A DNA stretch of 49,547 bases from Seminavis robusta. Lineage: Eukaryota; Bacillariophyta; Bacillariophyceae; Naviculales; Naviculaceae. This document shows, piece by piece, positions 40,811-49,547 of the stretch (the stretch's first letter is position 1; each line of letters starts with the position of its first letter). The stretch covers positions 1-49,547 of the forward strand of contig CAICTM010000765.1 in NCBI GenBank assembly GCA_903772945.1, given 5' to 3'. Both the position numbers and the translations under genes were made by a program. The notes beneath the pieces were generated by a model. It searched no databases. It saw nothing but the letters and a program-made list of their open reading frames with translations, and was not told where the DNA came from.

Positions 40811-42240
40811 AACGGCCCGTCCCTTCCTCTATCTACGGGCTCTCCAACTACCCACGCGTTCTTCAACTCAAATATCAAAATCAAACCCCAGCTAGGTACA
40901 GCAGGACACCAACGCCGAATGCAGCCACCATGCACAAAAGGTTCCCGTCGCTCCACAAACTCAATAGGCAGCCACTTCTTTAATCAAAACGGGAAAGCTA
41001 CTACGGGTTAGAGGGGACTATGCGGAGGATGGGGGGCAGAGGAGGAGGGCAGGATGCAAGAACATGAGCCGAACAACTGAGGGGAACAGGGCTGCATCAA
41101 AAACAAAGAAGGAGAGGGTGTCAAGGATGGAGGACGTGGAGGATCAAAGGAATAAGACTAGTGGAAGAGTTCAAGAGCCCCTCCATCATCCCAACCCTTG
41201 GAGAGCTTGAGAGAGGGAACACGAGAGCCTCTCAAGCACATGGGTGCGGTGCGGTGAGGTGCCGTGCGGTGTGGTGCGCACAAAAACCGTCAATGAAAAT
41301 TGTCTGCAAAATGCTAAAAGACTGTCCACTGATAATTCAGAAGTAACACATTACCATCCTGAAAGTGTTTGGGAGAAGTGTTCAGGAGAAGTCTTTGGGT
41401 GCAGTGTTCCAGAGAAGTGTTTCCAAATTTGCAGAGGATGCCATACTCAGCTTGCCTTTTCATTCGATTGATCATTCGATTTGATTCCGACCCCCCTGAT
41501 GTGTCTTTCATCATTCGACATCATCCTGCTCTGCCTGCCTGGCTTCTAAAGCCCCATCTATTTAGTATTTTGTTTCTATTCGACATCATTTCTGTCACCT
41601 GCATACAACCCCCCTCAAATTTAAATAGAAAAATAGAACAGACGAACGTCTGTCACGTGTGTACTAGTACACCGTCCATGGGTCTGTTTCCCCCTGTCTA
41701 GCTAGCTAGTAGTTACTACTATCTAGGGAAACAAAGATAGGTTAAGGAGCGAGGGGGGCTAAGCTATCAGGCGAAGCTGATCGACGCATCGTTTGCGTGC
41801 ATGTCATGACACGTGGCAGCTCTTCGCAGCGATCGCGATGTCGCGACATCGCGACACAAAAACTCAACCGCATGGAGGCAATCACAGCAGAGTAAGCTCT
41901 CAAGATCAGTTTTTATAAGCTGCGGAATAATACTGCTACCTGGGAGTATCTCCTGGGCCTCTTCGGACATTAAGAATTGTCGTGCTACTGCATCGTAGAC
42001 GGTATCACAAGTTGTTGCTACTAAGAAACGCATAAGATCACTCCTCCTTTGCGAGTCAATTGTCTCCTTCATTAACCTCGTACAAGCTTTGACCCACCAG
42101 AATTCTAAGGCTCCCTCCAACACTGAACATTCACACCACAAGAGGACTGCACTGAACCGATTTGGCAGCAACTACGAGCTACTACCAACAGCTGTTGGGT
42201 CCAGTCCATCATCACCACGAATGACTATACTCTATCAATA
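40811..42240. other. Intergenic stretch with palindrome and simple repeats
   Basis: Includes a GGTGCGGTG-type simple repeat near 41243-41278, repeated CATTCGA motifs near 41461-41520, CTAGCTAGCTAG near 41698, and a perfect 22-bp palindrome at 41833-41854. No secure gene. Confidence 0.5.
41833..41854. repeat. Perfect 22-bp palindrome
   Basis: TCGCGATGTCG followed by CGACATCGCGA, self-complementary over 22 bases with no spacer. It is GC- and CpG-rich and sits about 390 bases upstream of the ATG of the truncated membrane-protein paralog. It could be a dimeric factor site or a cruciform. Confidence 0.85.
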
Positions 42241-45200
42241 ATGACCATTCCAAAGAAATGTGAAAATGAGGCCAAAGAGGAGGGAATGACATCGATAACC
42301 ACAACGAACCAAGGAAATTTTCTTCTACATGTGGAAGACGAAGTGGATGTCGATTCTGTGATCTTTTCGGACCGAGGATCTCCCTGGAAAACAACACATG
42401 ATGCTACGTCCCAAGTTTCGCCCTCTACCTTTGGCACTGGGGTATCTAGCATCATGGAATCTCTATCTCCCAAAGATCTGGCAGCATTGGCAAGCCTCCT
42501 TAAGCCACTCTTGGCAAGTCAGAATAATGAAAGAAAGCACAAAGCAAAGGGTGGTGATTTGGAAGAATGTGCATTACCTCCATTGCGGACACACGGGGAG
42601 ACATTTTTCAACGAAGATGAGAACGAAGACAAGAATGAAGAAGAGGCAGACAAGGCAAAATGGCATGCTAGCTTTGGTGAGAGTATCTATTCTCTCTTCT
42701 ATTTGTGCAGTGTCAATAGTTGGGCCTTTTGGTATGCAGCATTCGTTTATGCCCTTCAAGTGAGTGACAGGCTGAAAACCATACAGTAAATGCCAACGGA
42801 GACGAAAAGCTTTTCCTCAACTGCGTGTATCATCATCTCAATTCCTTGCTGTATTCCTCCTTTCCCTCCATTTTCACTGTGAAAGATCACAACCATTCTG
42901 CTGACAATGATTGATGTAGTCGACTGGGGTGGCAATGGGCTCATCTTGCCGTCTATGGTTGACTTGAGTGTCACGATTGCTCAAGGAGTCGCACTTTTCC
43001 AAGCTGTAGCTTTTCAGTCTGACCTCATTCAGGTTGTCATGAAGTGAGTTCTCATTTTCCGTGTATTCTTGCCATTTGGCTGTTGCGAAGCCCTCATCTG
43101 TATTTTGCAATGGTGCCATGCACAAACATAAATTTGCCTACAGATTCAAAGACGGCTTCCACCCAGAAGTACTGGAAACACATCCTGGAGCAACCTACTC
43201 CACATGGCTTGTCTCCTGCCTTGCTCAGCTATTTGCCGGGCTCCTTCTGCTAATAGTGACAATCTTCATTTTGGTCACGCAAGTTGATAGTGTCTTGGAT
43301 ATTATGCTCAACTTTGCTGCACTCGAGTTCATGGCAGACATCGATGATGTGGCGTTCACCCTTGCAAAGTCTGGTCTCATTGGTAGCAGCACCCAAAGGG
43401 CCGTATATGAAGTAGCCAACCTGAAAATCCCGAAACGAAAAACCACAAATTGAGGATTTCTACACCGTTCCTGGAAAACTGGGATTTCCTCATGATCCTC
43501 AGTCTATTGCTTGCTGGCTTGCTTGTCATTGTAGCCTTACGAAGCTCAGGGCAATATGTCTGCAACACTATCATTATGAATATGGGAGATGCATTTGTTT
43601 CCTCCCTTGGAACCTTCAATGGCATGTATGATTTAGATTTCTCTGGTGGCTTTCTGTTAGAGCGACGTGGCCGGTATGTGGAGAGACGCTCCATTGAAAT
43701 TGATACACCGGGTAGGGGTGTTTTTGCGTACTGTGATGACATCAAGGCTTGGACTTTTCAAGTGGAGAGGAAAAATATTACTCAGGATAGAGATGCCTGC
43801 AGTTGGATTGCTAGATCTGCAGAAACAGCTACTTTTGATATCAAAGAGACAGCATCAATCCAGTGGTTTGTACGGGACAACACATTGCATGAAGTTGTTC
43901 ATGAACCATTCAGCCTTTTCTGTTTTGATTGCACCAGTGATGAGGAAGGAAGCGATGATTGTGGAGGGAAAGGAATCTGCACTAATGCTGTCTGTGACTG
44001 TGAAGATGGCTTGTATGGGCTCAGATGTGAGTTTGTCAGCCCATGCCCTTGGATCACAATTGACGCTCGAACAGAAAAGTTTGCGACTACAAGAGACTGG
44101 TCAACTGAATATGAATTCATTGAATTGAGCAACGGTGAACTGGTGGAATTCTATCACAGGCCAGTCTACGTCCATGAATATGATGGTGGCGAATATGATG
44201 TTGTCATGTTCACAGGGGCGCGGTGGGCCTTGACCTCTTCTGAGTTCCTCTTACATGGTGGAAGAATACCAGACAGGAAGCTTTCCAATGGTCAAGAAGG
44301 CGTTGGTTCGGACATTGGAAACTTCTTCGAGCATTTCTTCCATGCGTACAATGGCTACTTTGGCAACTACACGGTTGCCTTTCTCAGTGATTACATGCAA
44401 GTGGGAACGCAGCTGGACTCAAATTCTCCTGTCAGTTTGTCTTGGTATAATGCGGTAGCAAAAGAGGCTACAGCTGAAAATAAGAACCAGGAAACCGGCA
44501 AATTGATTGATTCAGAGTTTCTCTGCCATGTTTGTCAGGATGATTCAAACCCGTACCTGTATGATGGAAAGTGCAACAATGGGACATGTGAATGCTCTCA
44601 AGACTCTTTCGGGGGGCGGTGTGAAATCCCTCCAGGTATGCATGTGCACATGCATGGACCATACAAGTGAGTGTTGCTCCGTGCATCCTCATCCGAGCTT
44701 TTGCTTTCTTTCCTGTAGTGAAAAATGGTCACTGTGACCCCTTTTTCAACACATCTGAGTTCAAAATGGACGGCGGCGACTGCTGTGAATCCACCTGCCA
44801 GAGCACACCTCAATACACTTGTGGTGCCGCAGAAGATGGTTATGTCAGCACGGGATACTACTACTGTAAGCAACCAAAGAATACGTGGGAAAGCAGTCTC
44901 TTGAATGGAGCTGCTGGCTCCTTCTCTGGTTTTGCAGTGGATCTTTCATTGACGTCGATGGTTGTGGTAGGGGACAGTGTGCAGATATATGACAAGGTTG
45001 GGCCATCCTGGATACTCCGAGATACTATCTTGGGGGACGTAATATCCGACAGTGTAGCCCTCTCTTCTGGACCCTTCAATAGTGGTCAGCAACCCAAGCT
45101 TCATAGCCCCCTTAACAATTGCTGCCCATGATTGGAACAAAACAATTCATATCTACAAGTGCAATCATGATGGCTGCACTCAAACTCAGGAGTTCCCATT

Positions 45201-45700
45201 GGTCAGTGACTTTGCTTTGTCAGATGATGGGACTGTTCTCGCAATGTCCCTATGGATATCATTTGAGGAGGCTCCCAAAGTGATTCAAGTCTATGAGGCC
45301 CAAGAGGGATTATTTGAGTTCCGCACAAATGTAACCATCACAAGAAATGGCACCCTGGCTGGTTTCTATTCCTTGTCGTTGAGCGAAGATGGCAGCAAAC
45401 TGGCTGTGCAGTCATTATCTTTACTCTGAGTTTTTCTCTGAGTACATTGTTGTGATGGCCTGGGATGAGTTGAGTCGTGATTATGCTGCCGAGACTGAGT
45501 TCCGCTTTGAGTCTGATGTGTACACATTGTCCCCCTTGTCATTGGCATTGAACCAAGATGGCACTGTCCTTGCGTATGGCTTCCCTGAGTGTCAAGGCAC
45601 CCAGCTTCACATTTTTACTTGCAATGATGCTGGCGTTTGGGTACCACGGAGGGCTCCACAGATGAGCACCACTGGCTGCGATGAGATTCAGTCAGGGTAG
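42241..45700 (+). pseudogene. Truncated, frameshifted paralog of the 3010-7332 membrane protein gene
   Basis: Exon boundaries mirror the intact copy (42241-42759, 42886-43043, 43144-~44635 and from ~44720). Lesions: TGA at 43451-43453; one base lost near 43488 in the last membrane segment; one base gained near 45080 (SSGPFN); a short deletion and frame change near 45410 after GSKLAVQ; then loss of the whole remaining propeller and C-terminal domain at ~45700, where a copia-derived stretch begins. Before the first lesion the N-terminus is longer than in the intact copy (173 versus 142 codons in exon 1). EGF-like and LNR-like motifs are still readable (CGGKGICTNAVCDCEDG; DGGDCCESTC). Confidence 0.85.
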
Positions 45701-46202
45701 ATGCACAAGGAGCTGGGAGTGGAGAGCTCTGCTTGGAGGTCTCACTCCTCTGGCCCAAGTGCCAGCCACAAAGCTGGCTGCCACTGTTATTCAATCTCCA
45801 CAGCACTGATTGAACAACTTACTCTTTGCCCTGGCACAATCCACACAGGAAGGCTTCAACTGTGGGGAAACTAGTGCTACTGAGGCTGTATCTGGTCAAC
45901 TATCCTTTCATTACTTCTTCTTCTTTAAACTATGCTAAAATCAACTGAACACAAAATCCTCGACAGCACTCAGCCATGCAGCTTTGGATCTCTTGTATCT
46001 CATTTGGCTGGTACTGGCAAGCTAACTTTCTATATTGGTCTTGGCTGAAGAACTGCATCATCCTTGGGTATATAGAGTTCCTCAGCTATTTCTGTATTGC
46101 CAGATGGCTGCACTGCTGACCCTACCGTTGGAGTATACAGATGTCACAGCGATTCTTCCACCTGGCTAAACCAGCACAGCTGCTCCGCACCACAATGGGA
46201 GT
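45701..46202 (-). mobile_element. Probable copia 3' non-coding/LTR remnant
   Basis: The stretch lies between the break in the membrane-protein paralog and the end of the copia RNase H fragment on the minus strand, where the 3' end and LTR of that element would be expected. I cannot define LTR ends or a target duplication, so limits are approximate. Confidence 0.4.
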
Positions 46203-46725
46203 TCACGTGGATTTCCACTCATCGCTCCAACCATGTGATGTGTCCATGGTGGTGTCCAGGAGATCAGCTGTGTCTCCTTGCCAGAACAGAACTGCCTTCA
46301 GAATGGGCCATATCTGGGAGTAACCCCAGTGTTTCGTCAGGATGTCTGCGGGGTTGATCGCTCCCGGTAGATGATGAAACGAGATGGTCCCTGCGGCAAT
46401 GGCTTCTCTGACGAAGTGGTAGGAGAGGGCGTGATGTCTCTTCTTGATGGGCGAATGGGGCTGGGTTGAACTTGTCACCACAGACCCATTGTCGCCAAAC
46501 ATGTATGTTGGCCCCTTTACCTCCACACCAAGGTACCTGAGTGTAACTCTGGCTGCAATGGCCTGTTGGGTGGCAACCCTAGCAGCAACGAACTCAGAGC
46601 CATATGTGGCTGATTCCACAGTGGCTTGCTTCTTGCAGTACCATTCGAATGGGGTCTGGTTCACATAGTGCAGTACACCAGTGACTGCCTTGTGCGACGG
46701 GATACAGCTTACAATTCGGCTTTAC
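46203..46725 (-). mobile_element. Copia-type RNase H fragment (end of Pol)
   Basis: Reads …SHKAVTGVLHYVNQTPFEWY, then KKQATVESATYGSEFVAAR, FGDNGSVVTSS, KKRHHALSYHFVREAI and HHLPGAINPADILTKHWG. These are the ordered signatures of Ty1/copia RNase H. The frame starts abruptly near 46725 with the rest of Pol missing, and stops at 46203. Style matches diatom copia (CoDi-type) elements. It shares a break with the neighbouring pseudogene, so the element or a rearrangement probably destroyed that gene. Confidence 0.85.
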
Positions 46726-47652
46726 AGCTTTATAAATTGCGGGCCTATTCTAAAAAATAATCAATAACTGCTCACTTATTTGGAAATACAAACTTTACAT
46801 CTCTTAGATCGTTAGATTAATCAATCCACAATGGTATTGTCGCATGGTAGCATGCGAGGTTATGAGATGTTACTCATTCTTATTCTTATATGTCTATCCC
46901 TTATGGTTGTCAATGGAATGAGCTATCCCTTGGTGCAGAGTCCTGAATTTCCTCTCATTATCTTCATCAGTAGTCCTTCCCCTTATTGCAACTTAATCTG
47001 TCGATTGGATCCATATGATCCCCTTGTCGATACCTTTGATTCGCTTGCAAGCAATCCCCTTTTTGTTGATTCGCTCGTAAGCAATCCACTTGTTCCCCTT
47101 GTTCTTTATCCTGTTGTCGATCGAAATCGCGATGAGGATCCTATTATCTTGACGACTCGGCTTGTGTGTCATGCATTGAGTCATGCTTCCGGAGCCACTT
47201 TACCCCCTATTATCTGTTCGAAATTCCTGAGCTTAAGTCTTTTGAGTCATGCTTCAGTTCCTCACTTTTTCATTAACTCGACGTAATCGAGAACAACAAC
47301 AACAACGACACGTCGCTCGACAACAACCCCCTCGTGTTGGTGTTCGAGTGGCATTGGCCGTTCCTCCGGTTGCTGGCTTGCTGTTGCAGTCGGTCGTTTG
47401 AACTGGCTTGCAGTTGGTCGTTTGAAAGATAACAACGCGCTGTCGCTGTTAAATTTAAATTTGAATTTGCCAAACAATTCGAGGTGGGCCTCAACCTCGA
47501 CGTCAGATCCAACTGCTCATAAATTCCATCTTCGATTGACTCGATTGACTGGATATCCACCGCTCTCCTCCTCCTGTTGCCATTGCTCTTGTTGCCATTG
47601 CCGCACTGTTGACCTTGTTGATTTTCACTGCCTCCTATTCCATCAGCTATTA
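46726..47652. other. Repeat-derived spacer
   Basis: A 151-codon plus-strand frame (46831-47286) begins with a hydrophobic stretch (YEMLLILILICLSLMVV) but is otherwise low-complexity, with repeated SNPL and DSL words from repeated AAGCAATCC motifs. A short duplicated GTTGGTCGTTTGAA-type block occurs near 47385-47425. The stretch probably contains LTR or leader sequence of the adjoining gag-like frame. Confidence 0.35.
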
Positions 47653-48081
47653 ATGGACCTTGACGACGCTTCCTTATCTTCAGCATCCTCTTCATCATCA
47701 ATTCCTTCAACAGTACCAGCGCCATCCTTGTTCAGTCCACAGGGATTCAGACAAGCCTTCTTTGAATCTGATCCAATCATCCCAACATCTGATCCTTCAA
47801 CCATGTCTGCAGCAGCACCCTTGACCACAGATCAGTTCCAGGAGCTCCTCCAGCACATTGGGATCCAAGGAAAAGACCAAGCTTACAGAAGTCCCTCGGC
47901 TTGGAGGTATCAACCACACTGGAGCCTGGACAGGATCTGGCTCAGATGGACTGGAAAAGGAACCTCAAAGCACCCTATGCCTCAGGGGTTTTCATGGAGA
48001 CGACCATCTAAAACATCACTGGGAATGAAAAACTCTGCAGAAACGCCCTTTTTGAGTCCGCAGAAACACTTTTTTTCCTGA
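47653..48081 (+). mobile_element. Gag-like N-terminal fragment of an LTR retrotransposon
   Basis: From ATG 47653 the frame reads MDLDDASLSSASSSSS, then SAAAPLTTDQFQELLQHIG. The sequence TxxQFxxLL after a Ser/Pro-rich leader is the usual start of Gag in diatom copia elements. After ~47890 the frame seems to drift (a LGGINHTGAWTGSG-like reading lies in another frame) and soon ends at 48081, without capsid or zinc knuckle. A truncated element is likely. It is oriented opposite to the RNase H fragment, so the two are not one intact copy. Confidence 0.4.
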
Positions 48082-48142
48082 AGCAGGCTGGCGTGCACTC
48101 TGCAGAAGCCCTCGAACTCTGCAGTTCCGAAAGCCGGCATGG

Positions 48143-48204
48143 CTTTTTCTGCCGGGAGGTGTTTTTTTCTGCCGGGAGGTGTTTTTTTTCTGCCGGGAGG
48201 GTGT
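48143..48204. repeat. Three ~20-bp CTGCCGGGAGGTG units
   Basis: Three tandem units of T-run plus CTGCCGGGAGGTG, with a growing T-run (5, 7 and 8 T), followed by degenerate copies to ~48240 (CTGGCAGATG, then CTGCCAAAAGC). Frames on the minus strand (LPAEKKHLPAEKN) are products of this repeat. Confidence 0.75.
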
Positions 48205-49547
48205 TTGTCTCTGGCAGATGATTTTTTTTCTGCCAAAAGCACCTGAAAACTGCACAGAATGGCTCGCAGAGTGGATTCATTGTTTGGCAGAAGGATTTTC
48301 TGGAGCAATTATCGTTTGCAGCTTGACAATTACTTAGAGATGGATACCAGGCAGGCGTGACGAAACTAGCAGCAAATAAATAGCCAGTCTCTTTTTGAAA
48401 TCTCAAGGCTGCGATGACATCATTGACATTTAATGCCACGGCACACTTTGGACCTAAGCCCTAACGTCTCTCCTGCAAAACGAGAACCCCCATTAACTGT
48501 CTCATTAACCCAGACTCTAAAACGAGACCCCATTATGATGTCGAGGAATACATTAACCCACACTCTAAATCAAATCGAATTCGAACCTATTCGATTAAGA
48601 TCGACTCAGTCCCACCAACACCGGCATATTTCAAAAGCACGAGTCACAGTGATGACGTGGCCCCTGTTGACTTCGAAGAACATCCTGTCAGGTTCAACTC
48701 CCACAAGGAACTGGGAATGAAATAACTGCCCAAGAGAGTCGTGCTTTCATTCACACATCTATAAAACCGTTGCAAAAAAAGAGCAGTTTAGGGGGGTTGG
48801 GGGATAAAATAGAGGATTCTACGGGAATTTTATTACTATTTGTGGAAAGAAATCGTAGGTTGGGTAATATTTAAGGGTCAATAGTGGGGTAAATACCTGG
48901 TTTTCTAGGGCTTTTGGGGTAGAATGGAGATGGCCCGGGGGATGGGAAAAACAGAGGGGCTTCATGTTCACAAATAAAAGAAGGTTTTTGAATATAATGA
49001 CCTGGAAGAGCTCGAACGTGCTTTCGAATCCAAGGACGGCCACTTTTTTCGAAATGTCGCTTGCCTCCGGCTTCAAGGTCGGCCACAGTTTGTGTGTAAT
49101 CAAAAAGGTCAGTCAACTGGGAACATGCAAATTTCCAAATCTCTTCACTAGTTGCATCACCCTCCTTGAAATGGTCTCTTTTCAAACCTACGAGAGATTT
49201 AATTACAGCGATGCTCCCCTACCTGATCATGCTTGCAACATCTCCTACCGCGCAATCTTTGGCTTTCTTGTTGGGACGCTTGCTGATCTCACTGAGTTTC
49301 TTGAATGTAATCCAAGGTAGTTTGAAGTTGAGGTCCTCTGTAGTGCTGACGTGCTGTGTAAGCTCACTGAGAGATTCAATGCCGACGTGAACATCATCAT
49401 GTCCGTAGTAACCAAAAAGCTAAAAAACTGCTCTTTCAAACCTTACTCGTCTTCAATCTCTAAATCTGAGCCAACCGACAAATCCCCCTCCATCGACTCC
49501 TGCTGCGTCCTGGAATGAACCTGTAGCAAAGAACATAAGTGAGGGGA
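48205..49547. other. Poorly resolved right end
   Basis: On the minus strand between ~49430 and 49000 two protein-like pieces occur (VGIESLSELTQHVSTTEDL, and KRDHFKEGDATSEEIWKFAC with ACSQLTDLFDYTQTVADLE), separated by a stop and frame change. They may be exons of a gene that starts beyond the window, or a decayed gene. No family recognised. Confidence 0.3.

Noticed and set aside
43410..43501. Possible intron removing the TGA and frameshift of the second membrane-protein copy
   Set aside because: No GT-AG pair restores the frame; other lesions and truncation make a pseudogene the simpler reading.
46831..47286. Plus-strand frame of 151 codons with a hydrophobic start
   Set aside because: Repeated words and position beside gag-like sequence suggest LTR or leader DNA rather than a gene.
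48008..48439. Minus-strand frames with LPAEKK repeats
   Set aside because: Produced by the CTGCCGGGAGGTG tandem repeat.
48690..48705. GGTTCAACTCCC resembling a tRNA B box
   Set aside because: No matching A box or acceptor stem upstream.

Overview
The window looks like nuclear DNA of a diatom, most likely a repeat-rich pennate species. The evidence is: a bipartite plastid-targeting leader with an ASAF-type cleavage site, a delta-class carbonic anhydrase (a family centred on diatoms), a Fea1-type low-iron protein, short GT-AG introns of about 60-110 nt, diatom-type copia fragments, and long intergenic spacers. I see no tRNA, rRNA or CRISPR array.

Layout. 219-731 (-) is a small hypothetical gene. 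3010-7332 (+) is a four-exon gene for a multi-pass membrane protein with EGF-like, Notch/LNR-like and beta-propeller-like parts. A degraded, truncated paralog lies at 42241-45700 (+), broken where a copia fragment begins. 8330-11632 (-) encodes a 1100-residue plastid-targeted, mostly disordered Q/P-rich repeat protein. Its upstream region carries a perfect inverted pair of ACGTCA elements. 13008-16347 (-) joins part of a reverse transcriptase to an acidic Ser-rich region and a run of phase-0 coiled-coil mini-exons, three of exactly 63 nt. 17289-18665 (+) is an XRCC4-like gene.

19570-28720 holds a tandem duplication of about 5 kb. Each unit has a gene (-) for a multi-pass membrane region fused to an FAD-dependent oxidoreductase. 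The left copy is frameshifted. The right copy is open throughout except for one TGA, and both copies share that TGA at the same codon, where relatives have Gly. The TGA lies inside a 60-nt GT-AG segment of length 3n.

28878-30171 (-) is a delta carbonic anhydrase. 31243-34060 (+) is a decayed transposon-type gene, followed by a hypothetical ORF (-). 35827-36765 (+) encodes two tandem ILEI/FAM3-like domains. 38630-40571 (+) is a Fea1-like gene with a one-base frameshift, preceded by three ~65-bp direct repeats. From 45.7 kb to the end the window holds copia fragments, repeats and little recognisable coding sequence.

The genes do not form an operon. Two of them, the delta-CA and the plastid-targeted repeat protein, could belong to CO2 acquisition, which is an inference. 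All exon boundaries were read by eye. Assembly errors could explain some single-base frameshifts.
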